The notes under the pieces: model-generated | What the model was told of the DNA's origin: nothing | The model's input: the letters and a program-made list of their open reading frames with translations, nothing else | The model's database searches: none | Shown: one piece after another, positions 34,501 to 45,606 of the stretch | How the letters are laid out: each line of letters begins with the position of its first letter | Numbering within the stretch: the stretch's first letter is position 1 | Made by a program: the position numbers and the translations under genes | DNA from: Favolaschia claudopus | Taxonomy: Eukaryota > Basidiomycota > Agaricomycetes > Agaricales > Mycenaceae | DNA length: 64,000 bases | NCBI GenBank assembly: GCA_037176885.1 | Contig: JAWWNJ010000048.1 | Location: 558,001 to 622,000 of the forward strand | Reading direction: 5' to 3'

Positions 34501-36437
34501 ATGATGGTGCCGCTGCAGCAGAGACTCAGTCAGACCGGGGATGGTGGGGAGATGGAGATGGAGGTGGAGAAGGTGGGTAAAGAGGAGGAGGATGTGGATG
34601 CGCCGGCGGAGGACGAGGTGGAGATGGATATTATTGTTGTTGAGGGTGAGGGTGAGGTGGAGAGGATGAGTCCGTCGCCGGAGGAGATGTCGTCTGAGGA
34701 GGAGTATGGACGGATGAGGAGGAGGAGTCCGCTTTGTATCGTTTCTGTGCCTGTCTCACCGGTTGCGTTGCCGGATTCGCAGGAGAAGGAAGAACAACCC
34801 GGGGAAGCAGGCACGAAGAAGGGTTTAGTGGGCAAGCCGGAGGGTGAAGGGCCGGAGTATGAGATGCCTCCTTCGCCTTCGCCGCCTCAGCCGCAGATGG
34901 GTGTTGGGTACGTGCAAGCGCAAGCGCCTGACGACGATCTGGGGCCTGATCCCGCGACGCGAATGAATACGGGTTGGGGTCCGTGGAAGATTGCGTGTAG
35001 GATGCGCGTGTGGGATGTGTGCGTGTCTTTCTTGTTCTCAATTTAATTTTGTGAATCTGATGGATTTGTGGTTTTTATTTTTGTAGTCGGCAGAGATACA
35101 CCTCTGGGCTGATTCGGTCGCTCGTTGCTCAAGAGGCGGATGATTATTTCTCTGCGCGAGGGTTGCCGCATCCGGACGCGTTGTTGTTCATGGATGAGGA
35201 GTATTATGATTGGGAGCTGGAGGACAGTGCGAGTGAGGCGGAGGATGGGGAGAGTGGGGAAGATGAGGGTGAGAGCAGCTTTGAGGTTGATCCGCAGCAG
35301 TCGTTTGCAGCGATGGAGCCAAGGTCGCCTTCTGCTGGACCGCCTGATGAGAAGGACGGTTCTGGGACGGATGGGGAGATGGATTTGTCTGGGAATGGCA
35401 TGGGCGGTGTCTTGTCGTCGTTTTATGTCGCGCCTTCGCCACCGCCGTCACCGCAGGATATACATGCCCACGGGACGATGTCGGGACATGGACAGGGGTT
35501 CTCGCAGCAGCAGATGATTCCCTTGCCGCTTCCCCCACCACCACTCGCCAGCGTTCGTGTGCCTGCGTTGCGGCATCTGTTCACCGACATTCCGATATCG
35601 CCCTCTGAAGGCTCGGCGCGCGGACGTGGGACGCCGGTCGACCCTTCGAGGAAAGCCGTTTGGACGGGAGGAACAGCGGAGGATTTCGAGGCGGCTTTTA
35701 TGGGAGCTGGTGCTGGGCGAGGTACCTTGGAGAGGAGACTTCCGCATCCGAAACCGCGGCCGCATCCGATGTATCTCGCGATGACACGGGCTGCGGAGGA
35801 GGGTGTGCCGTATGGCAATGTCGACGGCGTGTCAGAAGGCGGAGAGTTGCAGTTGCCGCAGCTACCGCGTATCCGCGATCCCGGAGAGATGTTGCCTATG
35901 CGTGGTGCGTTTGCGTTCCGTGGGGAGGGGGAGGAGGAGGGGAGTACGCCTGAGGAGCGCCGGGAACGTCAGCGGCAGGAGTTGGTTGCGGCGCTGGAGC
36001 CGGATGAGGCTGTGTGGCAGGAGTTTTTGAAGAGTGTTGGGGTGGAGAATACGGCGGCGGCAGCGGCTTCGTCTGTTGGGCGAGCTGACGATGCGGATGC
36101 GATGGATGTAGACCCGCCTCGGACTCTGCGGATTGGACCTGACTCGGATATAGACTATGATGAGGAGAGTGGGGGAGGCAGTGGAGGGACTAGTGGTGGT
36201 GTTGCTCTTGGATTGCGATCTGCCGGTAATTCGTCCATGAATCCTTCCTCCAGCGGTTCGATGCTCAGTACCGGCATGGAGATGGGGATGGGGATGTTCG
36301 GTATGGCGATGGGTGTGATGGGTATGGGCGGCTGGTTTAGCGGACCGCCTAGTCCTCCTGTGCCCGTCACTGTGGGAGATGTAGGGGACAGAGAGCGAGA
36401 CCGCGAGAGCTCATTGAGTTTTGCGTTGGGGGTATGA
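31516..36437 (+). CDS. Large low-complexity, probably nuclear protein, unknown function
   Basis: Five exons: 31516-31947, 32337-32708, 32792-33299, 33359-35018, 35087-36437. The total is 4,323 nt, a multiple of three, giving 1,440 aa. The ATG at 31516 (MPSRTKSPSASTTH) is the first in frame. The protein is mostly disordered, rich in Ser, Pro, Thr and acidic residues. It has several basic clusters that look like nuclear localisation signals (SPKRRSTRF, HRERKRKSPE, PPRKKRKREKKG). Two more ordered, conserved-looking pieces stand out: a charged helix around residue 760 (FAERQTRAVEWGALMERRRKAGERAM) broken here into family-neutral helix, and WGPWKIACRMRVWDVRQRYTSG spanning the last intron, followed by YFSARGLPHPDALLFMDEEYYDWE. 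I do not recognise a named domain. The 389-bp first intron is unusually long. The acceptor of intron 3 is uncertain (33348 or 33358). Confidence 0.7.
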
Positions 36438-38170
36438 CACAGGAACGAGCAGCTCTTCCTACCCCGGCGTACAACCGACCTCTCATTAAACCTCCCCGCT
36501 CGATCTGCACTACCGCGCCATCTTCGCTTGAACCCCGGACACATCGCGGCTTCTTCAAGAATGGCTGACCGACTGACGTATAAATCGGGTCCATTCGCCT
36601 GGAGGCACTCACAACTGACTGCGGCGGACATTGCAATTGCACTACACTAACTAACCCCCCATCCAAACCAAATTCAAATCGCATATCGGCTTAACGCCTG
36701 TACTTTATGGACTGTGTTATTATCTCGCTGCTTTCCCCCCCGGTCCACTTATCTGCATTTGCTAGCTCCTCCATACACTGCTCGTCCGAAATCGCTACAG
36801 CTTATATATCTACTTACCTCGCATAGCCTAAAATTTTAAAAGGTAGCAGTTACGTCGCGTTATCATACTCTGCTGTGTATATTAGTACCGCAATTTATAC
36901 CGTATATTCTGGACTCTTTTCTCGAGGTTTTGGCTGCAAATGTGAGATTGATCATAACAACTTATCTCCGGTGACAGGTAGCCACTTTTCTCTTTCCTCT
37001 CTCTTCCTCAATCTTCCTTGACCTTGCGTGACTTGCAACTCGTTTTCCCTGAGAAGTCTATTGAGGCTCAAACAAAGTACAGCTGTGACAGCCTGAATTC
37101 TCAAGTTCATTTAGCTCTTCGCTGGCACTCTCTAGCACCACGTCCATTCGCTATGGCATCCAACCGATTTTCTGCCTGTTCAACCACTTCTTACACATTC
37201 TACCGTAGTTCTATTGCGGCGCAGGAGTCGATATTGCGGAAATAGCGAAGGGCAATTGGGCGTTTTTGGTTAGTCGTCTATCTTCGCTTCTCATTTGAAT
37301 TCTTGCTGATTTGCCTGGATTCCGCCTCAAGCTCGCATGCGTGGCTGGAGGATCAGCCTGGTCGCACCTCTGGCTCGTGTATCTCACCCGGAGGATTATG
37401 GTGGTGGCTCACTGTTGGCGGGTGACTCGGGTTGGGAGTGATATGAAGACCACCAGTCCAGCTTCTTCGTGCTTCAGTACGATAATCTTCCTTTGCACGT
37501 CTTTCCTACGTATCTAAATGATTCCTCGGTGATTAGGTACCTGGACCAGCTTTCCACGAAGGATTTTCGCTTCTGCGTCGTTTGGAGAGGTACACTCCAA
37601 GCTGGCCCTTCGACGATGGCTTTACGGTCCAGACTCTAGATGTTGTCTTCAAGTCTTCAAGACATGTCAATGCCAGCTTGACCTCTCCTCAATTGCGGCG
37701 TCGCCGGGCGTTCAGTAACGTCTGCACCCTTCCTTGATCCGATCTGAGGTTAATGAACTCGCGGAAACCTCGTTTTCGCTTTCACCACCCCATTACCTGT
37801 GCAGACACGGCCGTTTGCTGGTCTTGCGTGCCCGCGTCACGGTCCAGCGGTTTAAAAAACACAGCCAGGCACCGAGGTAGTCGTCCACTCGTGCTCGAGC
37901 AGGCGTTTAATACTTCTGCGTCTTCCGGCACGTCTGTGACGAAGGGAAGTAGTCCCCCTGCACCACGTAACCGCGGGACGCGTGTCAGCATCCACTAAAA
38001 TAAAATAAAATCCGAGCGTCCGTGGCGGACTGGGGTGCGCCACTACTCTGCTGCCGGGGCTTTTTCCTCAACCACCATCTCCTCTGTATTTTCGTAGAGC
38101 GCTTTTATTTGCCGGGTTTTGCTAATGTACGTTGTGGCTTCTTCAATCTGCGGATTCTCATGCTCATATC
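36438..38170. other. Intergenic, no supported gene
   Basis: About 1.7 kb with only short unlinked frames on both strands. The right part is the promoter side of the gene at 38171. Confidence 0.5.
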
Positions 38171-39427
38171 ATGTCGTTCGCGGAAAGGTCTCAAGCTTTC
38201 GCTGGTCGTGAATCGCCTTACAGCGATAGACAGTCGCTGTCAAAATACACTTCTTTATCCTCTGGTGGGGATGAACGCAGGGACACAATACTTGACGTTG
38301 CCTCGTTCAGCGCCGAAGGCTTTACCGAATTCAATCTCGACCTTTCTTGTCTATCGACATCGCCTTCGCCCTCACCTCCTCCGTCTCCCTTTGCCTCCGC
38401 AGAACTCCCCTTTCCACCATATCTTCACTCGAGTGCCCCTTCATCTCCACGGCGCGTCTCGTTCTCTGCTGAGCCACCGCCAAGCTTAGAACACCCGCTG
38501 TCCCCAATACGTCCGAGCACATCTCCTCGTCTATCGGTCTCGAGTGTCCCGTCAACTGGTCCGGGCTCCAGCACTTGGCCGGTTTCACGCGTCGGGCACG
38601 GGACGCCGATAGACCGGGGTCGACGTTCTGCATGGGCAGGTAACGCAGACGATGCTGGTGGGGAAGACGAGGTCGCGGAGGACGGGGTGCTATTCTCCAC
38701 CGTCCGGTCTAGGTCAATTGACTCGGCGCCGCCGCCATCGCAGCGCTCGATATCGCCGCTCATGGAATGGAGCTACATCTCCCCGCCTCTGAAGGAACGT
38801 CGTCATTCCCTGAGCCTCTTGCCTGAGATTACCTCGCGGCTTGAGCTCCCCGAGATGACCCATCCGAATCCGGCGGCTGAGTGGGCTACCACTACGCAAA
38901 GGGTTGTGTTGGCGTCATCCCCTGCGCCAGTTGCCCTTGAGGCTTCCACTTCGACGCCTGAGCTGTCGTCGTCTGAGACGCACGAAACGCACTTCGAGTC
39001 GGCCATGCAGTCTGTGGAGGAGCTGCGCACGCCACCGGATGATGAGGAGCGAACGGTGGTAGAAGACAGACAGCGAGAGGAGCTTGATGAGGGTGCTGGA
39101 CTGGATGACTCAATGCACGCCGCCGTTGACCAGGGATTGGGTCTCATCCCCGGCGGGATGACTTGGTTCGACGTCGGGCTTCTCCCTGGTCCCACCCGGG
39201 ATTGCGACACGCCTTCGGTGTACTCCTGCGACCAGCAAGAGCATATCCAGTCGGCGCAGCACATCGTGCGTCCACATTCTGGTCTGGCTCAGTCGGAGGT
39301 CGATTTGAGAGAGAGGACGACGACGACGCGGGATCGGGTTGGGTCAAATTTGTGGTGGAAGCGGTTTTGGAGTCGGCTACGCCGTTTGCGGGATGTGTTG
39401 CGTCGGAGGAGGAGAACGGACTGCTGA
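38171..39427 (+). CDS. Ser/Pro-rich disordered protein with a Trp/Arg-rich C terminus
   Basis: A single exon of 419 codons from ATG 38171 (MSFAERSQAFAGRESPYSDR) to TGA at 39427; 418 aa. Most of it is low-complexity Ser/Pro/Glu sequence with many SP sites (STSPSPSPPPSPFAS, SPRRVSFSAEPPPS), suggesting heavy phosphorylation. A short hydrophobic stretch lies near residue 330 (LGLIPGGMTWFDVGLLPGP). The last 25 residues form a strongly basic amphipathic segment (LWWKRFWSRLRRLRDVL then RRRRR) that could bind membranes or nucleic acid. No known domain. Lack of introns is unusual among its neighbours. Confidence 0.65.
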   Translation: MSFAERSQAFAGRESPYSDRQSLSKYTSLSSGGDERRDTILDVASFSAEGFTEFNLDLSCLSTSPSPSPPPSPFASAELPFPPYLHSSAPSSPRRVSFSAEPPPSLEHPLSPIRPSTSPRLSVSSVPSTGPGSSTWPVSRVGHGTPIDRGRRSAWAGNADDAGGEDEVAEDGVLFSTVRSRSIDSAPPPSQRSISPLMEWSYISPPLKERRHSLSLLPEITSRLELPEMTHPNPAAEWATTTQRVVLASSPAPVALEASTSTPELSSSETHETHFESAMQSVEELRTPPDDEERTVVEDRQREELDEGAGLDDSMHAAVDQGLGLIPGGMTWFDVGLLPGPTRDCDTPSVYSCDQQEHIQSAQHIVRPHSGLAQSEVDLRERTTTTRDRVGSNLWWKRFWSRLRRLRDVLRRRRRTDC

Positions 39428-40611
39428 TCTTTCTTTTCATGGACCGCGCTATTCTAAATCTACACTTGGCAAAACGTTGACGTTCCTTACTGTCTTTTTT
39501 TGACCACGATACGCTGGCAGACGGATCACTATACTCACTTTTTGTACGCATGCTCTTCTGCTTCAAGGGCCATATGGCATCTCCTCGATCGCTAGCTATG
39601 AGGGTCATTGAGTGTCCAAATGGAAGTCTCCTATAAAAGGGAAACCATCAGCTTGAGAAAATAACATTAGTACACCACCTTGCGTGTCTTCCTTCGCCTT
39701 CTCGCAATTTGAATAGGATCGACCAGCCCCAAGATATGGCAGCAAGTTTTGCTTGGAAACAACCTTATAACTCGACGACGTGACTGGAATTCAAACGGGC
39801 AATTCTGCTCTTCCTGACGATACAGTATTCTCATCAAAAGCTTTGAATATCTGGAACCGGACATTGATGATTGTCTTCGGATTTCTCTTGTAGAATCTTC
39901 TGTCTCTCGCCACTTGCACTTGCTGGCCACATCCTGGAATTTCTGTCACTGAACAGGGACTCTACCGAACGAAAACCAAAACAAACTCACCATGCCTCCC
40001 GGCATCTCAGTACGCAACGTACTTGTATAGCATTTTCTATCTGTGCGTTGTCTTTCGCTTTACCAAGAATAAGTCTGGAGCCATCTTGTGACCAAGCCTG
40101 AGGACGGTGAGAAAGGGGGCGCACTCATAAATTTATTCTTGATACGAGATACCTTCAAGGGGTCAAGCTTTTATCTCAGTGCATCGGACTCGGAGTCGCA
40201 ACTCGCAAGGTCGTGCGCTGGAAGCTTTAGTTACGCGTTACCGCACGCATCTGAGGACAAATCTTCTCTAAGGCGTGATTGAAAGTCATTGAAAGTTGTA
40301 AGTGGTTGACCGCCGCATATATTTTTTAGATTTGACAAAAAGCGAAGTTTAACGCCGATCCCTGGCGCCCACCTGACGGCACCAAACTTACACGTCAGGT
40401 GTTGATGAACAATACCACCCCTACACCGTTTGATCGTGATGAATTCGGCGCCAAATTTTCAGAATCTAAATAAACTAGCCCAACGCACTGCCTCGGCGTC
40501 TCTACGTTCCATTGTCCGCCACTCAAGCCTACGCCCGCGTTTGCCACTAGGATCGCTCAGCCAGCCTACGTCAGAGTTCCAAGTGCTTGACCACACTCTA
40601 CTGTGCTTGCA
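39428..40611. other. Intergenic; right end is the conserved promoter of gene A
   Basis: No gene is seen up to about 40480. From about 40535 to 40611 the sequence is clearly similar to the region upstream of gene D (minus strand, about 58990-59035), for example CTAGG-TCG-TCAG-CA-CCT, so the duplicated unit includes the 5' flank. Confidence 0.5.
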
Positions 40612-42697
40612 ATGCCTCCAATCCGCGGGTCTAGACGTGCTCGACTACCTGAGGCTCGCGGGAACATCAATGGTTTCCTCCCTGATGCTTATACCACGAT
40701 TAACGGTGCGGATACACGATTCGTTCCATCATAAAGAATCGTAACCTTTGCCCAGGAGGAACTGGAGGATCCGGAGGTGGCGGTGGAGTGCATGGTGGAG
40801 CAGGAGGTAACGGAGAAGGCCCACAATTCCACATTTCCGCTTTAGAAACATCGTGGAATATCCTGGTCAACGGAAGTAAGCTTCTATCTCTCAATCTCGA
40901 AGGAAGACTTGAACCTGAACAACACCGCGACAGATGCGCACTATCACTGCGACTCTTTGACCCATACTTCCAATCCCCAAGAGCTAGCTGTGCAACGACA
41001 AGCGACACCAAATGTTGTTGTCCCGATCCTCCGCCGACTTTCCGAATACATCGAAGGGGACAAAGAAAAAGCGCTCTTCGTCATGTACTGCACATTATTT
41101 GCTATACTCTTCCCCGGTTCCCTCAAGCTAACGGATCGCCTCCGGCTTGTACCTCTTATTGCCTTACCGTTTCTCGTGATCCCAAGCATACTTTCTCTGA
41201 ACGACACGATCACCCTTGTCGATGTTATGGGAGAGCGCCGACCCGTCTTGTTATCGGTATGGAAGAATCAAGAGGTAAAAATTTTCAGACAAATAATGTA
41301 CTCAGCCGCTCACTAAATTCATAGGCCTTCATAGAAAAACTCCGCGCATTCTACAACAACAACGAAAAAATTACCGCAATCATCGAAACTGATCAGTACC
41401 GCATCCAAGACTCTAAATACTCAGTCTACCAACTGGGGAGCCGTATGGTGTCTGCGGGCGCTACACTTTTCATGGCAGCTGTGTTTCCTTGTTCGCAGAT
41501 GAGTTGTCCCTGGTGCAATACGCAAATACCGGTGTCCCCGGGTCGGAGCCTTCAAGCCTTCGTTGATTGGTTAGTTGTCTTCCACCGTGCTCTCACAACC
41601 GAAGAGCTTCTGTTCATGATTTTTGTCCGTGATAGCATGGACTGTAAACGGAGGTTTTCGATATCCAATTCAGATTCGCCGGCGGTGTCCCGAAATAATA
41701 ATCGGAGCACGGCCGTATCTCCTCCTCCTCCGCCAATAAGGACACCTACCCATGCTTCCCCGCAAACTAGTCGCTCAGAGACAAAAAGCAATATCAACAA
41801 ACAAACTGCAAGCTCAAAACTCACTTTCAGATTTATTCATCTATTGTTGTTACCCATCCCCGGTAGGGTAAGTACGCTGAAGTTCTGTATTTCCGACACC
41901 TCACTAACTCCATACTGTAACAGGACGCTATCCCCAATCTTGAACACCACTTTGCCCTCAATCCATATCCCACCGACGCTGGCAAAGCCAACATGGCAAA
42001 GCTATCAGGTATGTCCGTAGGGCAAATCGAGGCTTGGGTCAGTTTGTTGTGCTCTTTCTCCCTCTCACACCGTCCGTTGTAATTGCTCATCCTCACTCTC
42101 AGTTCCATAACCGCCGACGCCGTGCAAGAAGAGCCGGCCATCATGTGCACCGTGACCACTACCTCCCAACGACACGTATTATCGCTAGTACCAACGGCCA
42201 GCAATACCGCATCGTTGAAATCACGGGGGCGCGTAATGGAGCGTCGATTCGCGAACGGATATTCTCAAAGGTACGCATCAACATTTTCCCCCGAACTGCA
42301 AGCCTGATCTTGGAGCGGTTTTCTTCTGTAGTTATCTATTCCCGACTACCGCCAGTTTGATTTTTACGTGTACCAGTCGGAAGTAGGGGTGCCATTCGGC
42401 CCCATCGGTGACGTGCTAACCGATAGTCGGTTGTTTGAACTATGCCGAGAGCAAGGTGACTCGTCTGGGTCACTAAAACTCTTCGTGTCTACTGCACCGG
42501 ATCGACCTCCTCAGGATGAGGTCAGAGACTATCCCAAATATGATATTTCTGAGTGAGTCGGAGAAATTCTTATTCGTGTTTACTAGTATTGCTGACTCAT
42601 AATCATGTTGGACAGTATCGATAACTACTTACAGAGTTTCGCAGTCCCGAGAAAAAGCTCATACTTAGCCTTGGTTGACCGTGCAAGAGTAAGCTAA
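40612..42697 (+). CDS. Gene A: Gly-rich / ubiquitin-like / homeodomain / Ras-binding-like chimeric protein
   Basis: Exons: 40612-40705, 40756-40875, 40934-41274, 41325-41569, 41636-41867, 41924-42037, 42103-42270, 42332-42552, 42616-42697; 1,617 nt, 538 aa, all in phase (or a stop at 42554 in a 512-aa form). Exon 1: MPPIRGSRRARLPEARG. Exon 2: glycine-rich GGTGGSGGGGG...GEGPQFHIS. Exons 3-4: helical part (RRLSEYIEGDKEKALFVMYC), then a ubiquitin-like module (TLVDVMGERRPVLLSVW, YRIQD, AGATLFMAA) ending in CPWC. Exon 5: Ser-rich linker. Exons 6-7: TALE-type homeodomain with the PYP loop (FALNPYPTDAGKANMAK) and recognition helix QIEAWFHNRRRRARR, keeping Trp48, Phe49, Asn51 and Arg53; the intron sits after the Trp. 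Exons 7-9: a Ras-binding-like fold as in Byr2/Bck1 kinases (YRIVEITGARNGASIRERIFSKL, then GDSSGSLKLFV), without a kinase. The combination suggests a DNA-binding protein controlled by a small GTPase, or a fusion of two genes. Confidence 0.7.
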
Positions 42698-43485
42698 AGG
42701 TAAGCTTGGAATTTAGGCGTTCCCAGCTAATAGATCGGCCGCTTTACAGAGCACTCAGCAGAAAGCATTTTGGCCCTTGGGCTGAATGTCCAAGATGTCC
42801 AGCCTGACTCAGGATTGATGGGTAAGAGGCTGCTAAATCAACACAAGTAAATACGCTCTTCGATCTTTACCTCTGACGATGATTGTACTCATCTCATCGA
42901 ATTTATTTGCCTACTTTCTTGAGCTCAAAGCTTGGCATCATCCACACATGCTCTTTTTGAACCGACAGCTCCGAAATATTCAACTGCTCGCTCCTCCAAA
43001 ACTGCCTCAGGGCGGCCATGGCAAACGGCGTCGATTCGACGCAATTTGTCGCCGCTCCCAAACCGCGCCGCAGCATCTAAATCTATCCTGTATAGAAAAT
43101 ATCAGTAAATTGTCCGATCATCATCTTTGTTCCACGCGGCTACTGCGAGTTTTTTAAACGCTGCACAGGAACGAGGACTTCAGGTGGCTTTAAGAGACTA
43201 TAGCGGTGATAGTATGTACCATAGCCTTGTCCTTTTGACCCAAGTCGACCTCCCATCCTCGCTAGCAATAAGCCTGCATTTGCGCCGCTACCTCCTCCGT
43301 TACCGCTGTATCTTTCATGCCTTTTGGCTCCTGGCGTCCATGGACTCGGCCACCTGACCTCAAACACACGGTAACTGGAATCCCTTCCCTCAGACTGGAC
43401 AGATCGTCAAGATTAATGGTGCTTGGCTGATATGTGCTTTCTATGACTGCTCTCCTACTAATCTATCCTTGCTTTCCCTGCTTAG
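42698..43485. repeat. Segment duplicated at 48005-48425, then upstream region of gene B
   Basis: From about 42697 to 43200 the sequence is recognisably similar to 48005-48425 on the same strand: AGATCGGCCGCTTT, GAGCACTCAGCAGAA, AGTAAATACGCTC or TGTAAATACGCTC, GCTCTTTTTGAACCG, GCTGCACAGGAACGAGGA. No coding content was recognised in it. An open, Pro/Leu-rich stretch at 43230-43370 followed by a possible exon ending ...GGACAGATCGTCAAGATTAATG at 43409 and beyond could be the N terminus of gene B, but no ATG could be tied to it. Confidence 0.5.
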
Positions 43486-44879
43486 GCGGGATTGGTGGCA
43501 ACGGTGGCGCGGCTACAGTCCAGGGTGGTGCGGGAGGCAAGGGCGAAGGGCCGCAATTCCATCTTCCCGCCGTAACAACATGGCACAATGTCGAAGGAAG
43601 TGAGTTCCCCCGCGTTTTCATCGGTTTCGAGCCCGAATCCGACTCTGCGTGTGCAAATACTTCCATGATTTGCTAACCAACGCGCGGCAGATGCATACTA
43701 CTCTTATCACTACTATTATTGCGCCTGCAGCTGCATGAATCCCGCCCCTGATGCCACAGCCGAAGTCGTTGTGGAAGGCCGTGTTGTCCGGCCAGTTCGT
43801 CGACTGGCAGAATACATACACGGCGAGGAAGAGAGAACGATTGCCATCATTTACTGTGCTCTATATTGCCTGTTCCCACCGAACTTAGTGGGACAGTCGC
43901 ACAGTGAAAGTGAGTTGGTACAAATTATAATCATACCGATCGATAACGCGTTGACAGATGCATACTATGACTTTCGGTGGATAGTGCAAATGTTCAGCCG
44001 GCTCTTGAATTACATACGTGGCGACAGAGCAAAAGCCCATTTTCTCATGCACTGCGTTTCATCTGCCTTACAATTCCCCGGCTCCCTCAATCTAATGGAT
44101 CGCCTACGGCTTGTACCTCTCATCGCACTACCTATTCTCACTATCCCGACTGCGATTTCTCTGAACCCGCTCACTGGCACCCGGGCCCTTGTTGATGTCA
44201 CGGAACAATGCCGACCCATCTCGTTGGCAGTATGGAATAATCAAGAGGTGTGCAAGGCCGGAGAGGGATCCAGTCATCACCACTGCTCACTTCATGTTCA
44301 TTGTTCACAGGCCTTCAGAACAAAGACGCAAGATTTTCTCGTCAGCGATGAAGTAATCATGAACATGATTCAACGTGCACTTTACCAAATACAAGATGCT
44401 GAGAACTCGCTCACCGCCCTGGCAGTCGTCTGATCACGGCCGAGACTACCTTGATGACGGCTGTTTTTTATCACTCACAAATCAAGTGCCCCTGGTGTAA
44501 GGGTCAAGTAGAACTTTTCACACCAGGCTTAAATCTCCAATTTCTATTTGAATGGTGAGAGCTGATTTCACAGCTTGGGAACTTTCAATGAACAGACATC
44601 TGCAGTATGGCATGTAAGCGGAGATTTGCAAAATCTAATGTGAAGTCTTCAACGCCCGGAAATGATCTGAAATCGGACGGGGCGTCTACGTCCACGACTG
44701 CATCGGTCGACCCGACCTTGGATCAACCTTCCCAAAGGTCGAATGAGCCAACTGGAAGGCATGCTCCTAACCCTGATCTTTCCCTATTGAAATTTGTGCA
44801 CCTACGGTTGTCACCTGAGGGTGTCGGTATGTTTTTTGTCTCCGAGAAACTCTTCATGAGCTCACTGGTGGAACTATGA
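43486..44879 (+). pseudogene. Gene B: Gly-rich / ubiquitin-like paralogue with duplicated exon and frame break
   Basis: Exons recognised: 43486-43599 (GGIGGNGGAATVQGGAGG, GEGPQFHL), 43691-43909, 43958-44247, 44311-44554, 44606-44879. The exon that is single in A and D occurs twice here: both copies enter in phase 1 at AATGCATACTA and share an xxLxEYIxGxxxx core (RRLAEYIHGEEERTIAIIYC and SRLLNYIRGDRAKAHFLMHC). The ubiquitin-like exon 44311-44554 is 244 bp, whereas the same exon is 245 bp in A and D. One base is missing near 44415-44425, where the frame shifts from NSLTAL to GSRLITAETTLM; CPWC follows. The last exon reads MACKRRFAKSN and LKFVHLRLSPE. The N-terminal exon is not identified. Either a decaying copy or a consensus error in one base. 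Confidence 0.65.
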
Positions 44880-45606
44880 AAAAAGAGAGACCGTCTTCGG
44901 TTCAGAGTTACGCTAGTGGCAAGGAGGACTTTGTCCGATGCATTAAATGGGCCGGACCAGAAAGAACTTCGACGCGAGAAGTTTCCAGTCCTGCTGAAGC
45001 TGTGTTGCTAGACAGTTCAGCTCAGAGAGATCGCGTTCAACAGGGACATGGAGGCCTGTGTTCTTCAAGGGGTGCTGAGCACCATAGAACCACTCTGAAC
45101 AATGTGGCTCAACAATATGTATACACCCTGGGCTATGAGGATCCAAGTACAGGGCCGCTGATCGGGGTAACCTGGACTTGCAAAATTTTCAGTGAGTCCC
45201 CGCAGTTTACTGCCTTGCGGTGTCCTGCAAAGCGATGATTATATTTCCAGTGAAGAACGTCGAATATGGCCGCGGAACCGGCGCGACTCGAGGAGCTGCG
45301 AGAGAGGGGGCCGTTACTGCGGCCTTAGAGGCTCTCGGGATTATATCACGGTCAAAGGCTCCAGTTCGTTGGTTTAAAAACAGTTCTAAACCATTGAAAT
45401 CCTCTGTTTTTCCGATTGTTTTGCAATGGGTTCGCAAACTGTCGATAAAAAGTGTTTACAAATCTAAAACCATTGATATCACCAGCAAATATTTGCTCCC
45501 CGCCCGAACAAAAGCTGTGGGGCCTCATTCCCCAGCTCCTGCATTTCGCCCCAGCTTTGCCAACAAGCATCGAAGCAGACGCGTCAGTGGGGAGAGAGCA
45601 CATTGA
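44876..45606 (+). CDS. Double-stranded-RNA-binding domain protein
   Basis: Two exons are joined at gtgagt (after 45192) and ...tttccag (to 45250), phase 1. Together they give a dsRBD: TTLNNVAQQYVYTLGYED, then GPLIGVTWTCKIF, then after the intron VEYGRGTGATRGAAREGA and VTAALEALGI. This matches the canonical order L-N...W...G.G..K..A...AA..AL..L, with Thr-Arg where Ser-Lys is common. The A-T-R-G-A-A-R-E helix would supply the RNA-contacting basic residues. The start is uncertain: ATG 44876 is in frame and overlaps the end of gene B, but the first 60 residues look non-conserved. The tail after ALEALGI (to TGA 45606) has no recognisable domain and may not all be translated. It probably binds structured RNA. 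Confidence 0.6.

Noticed and set aside
41924..42697. The homeodomain gene as a mating-type locus member
   Set aside because: There is no neighbouring divergently transcribed HD1/HD2 partner and none of the usual flanking genes; the homeodomain sits inside a Gly-rich/ubiquitin-like family gene.
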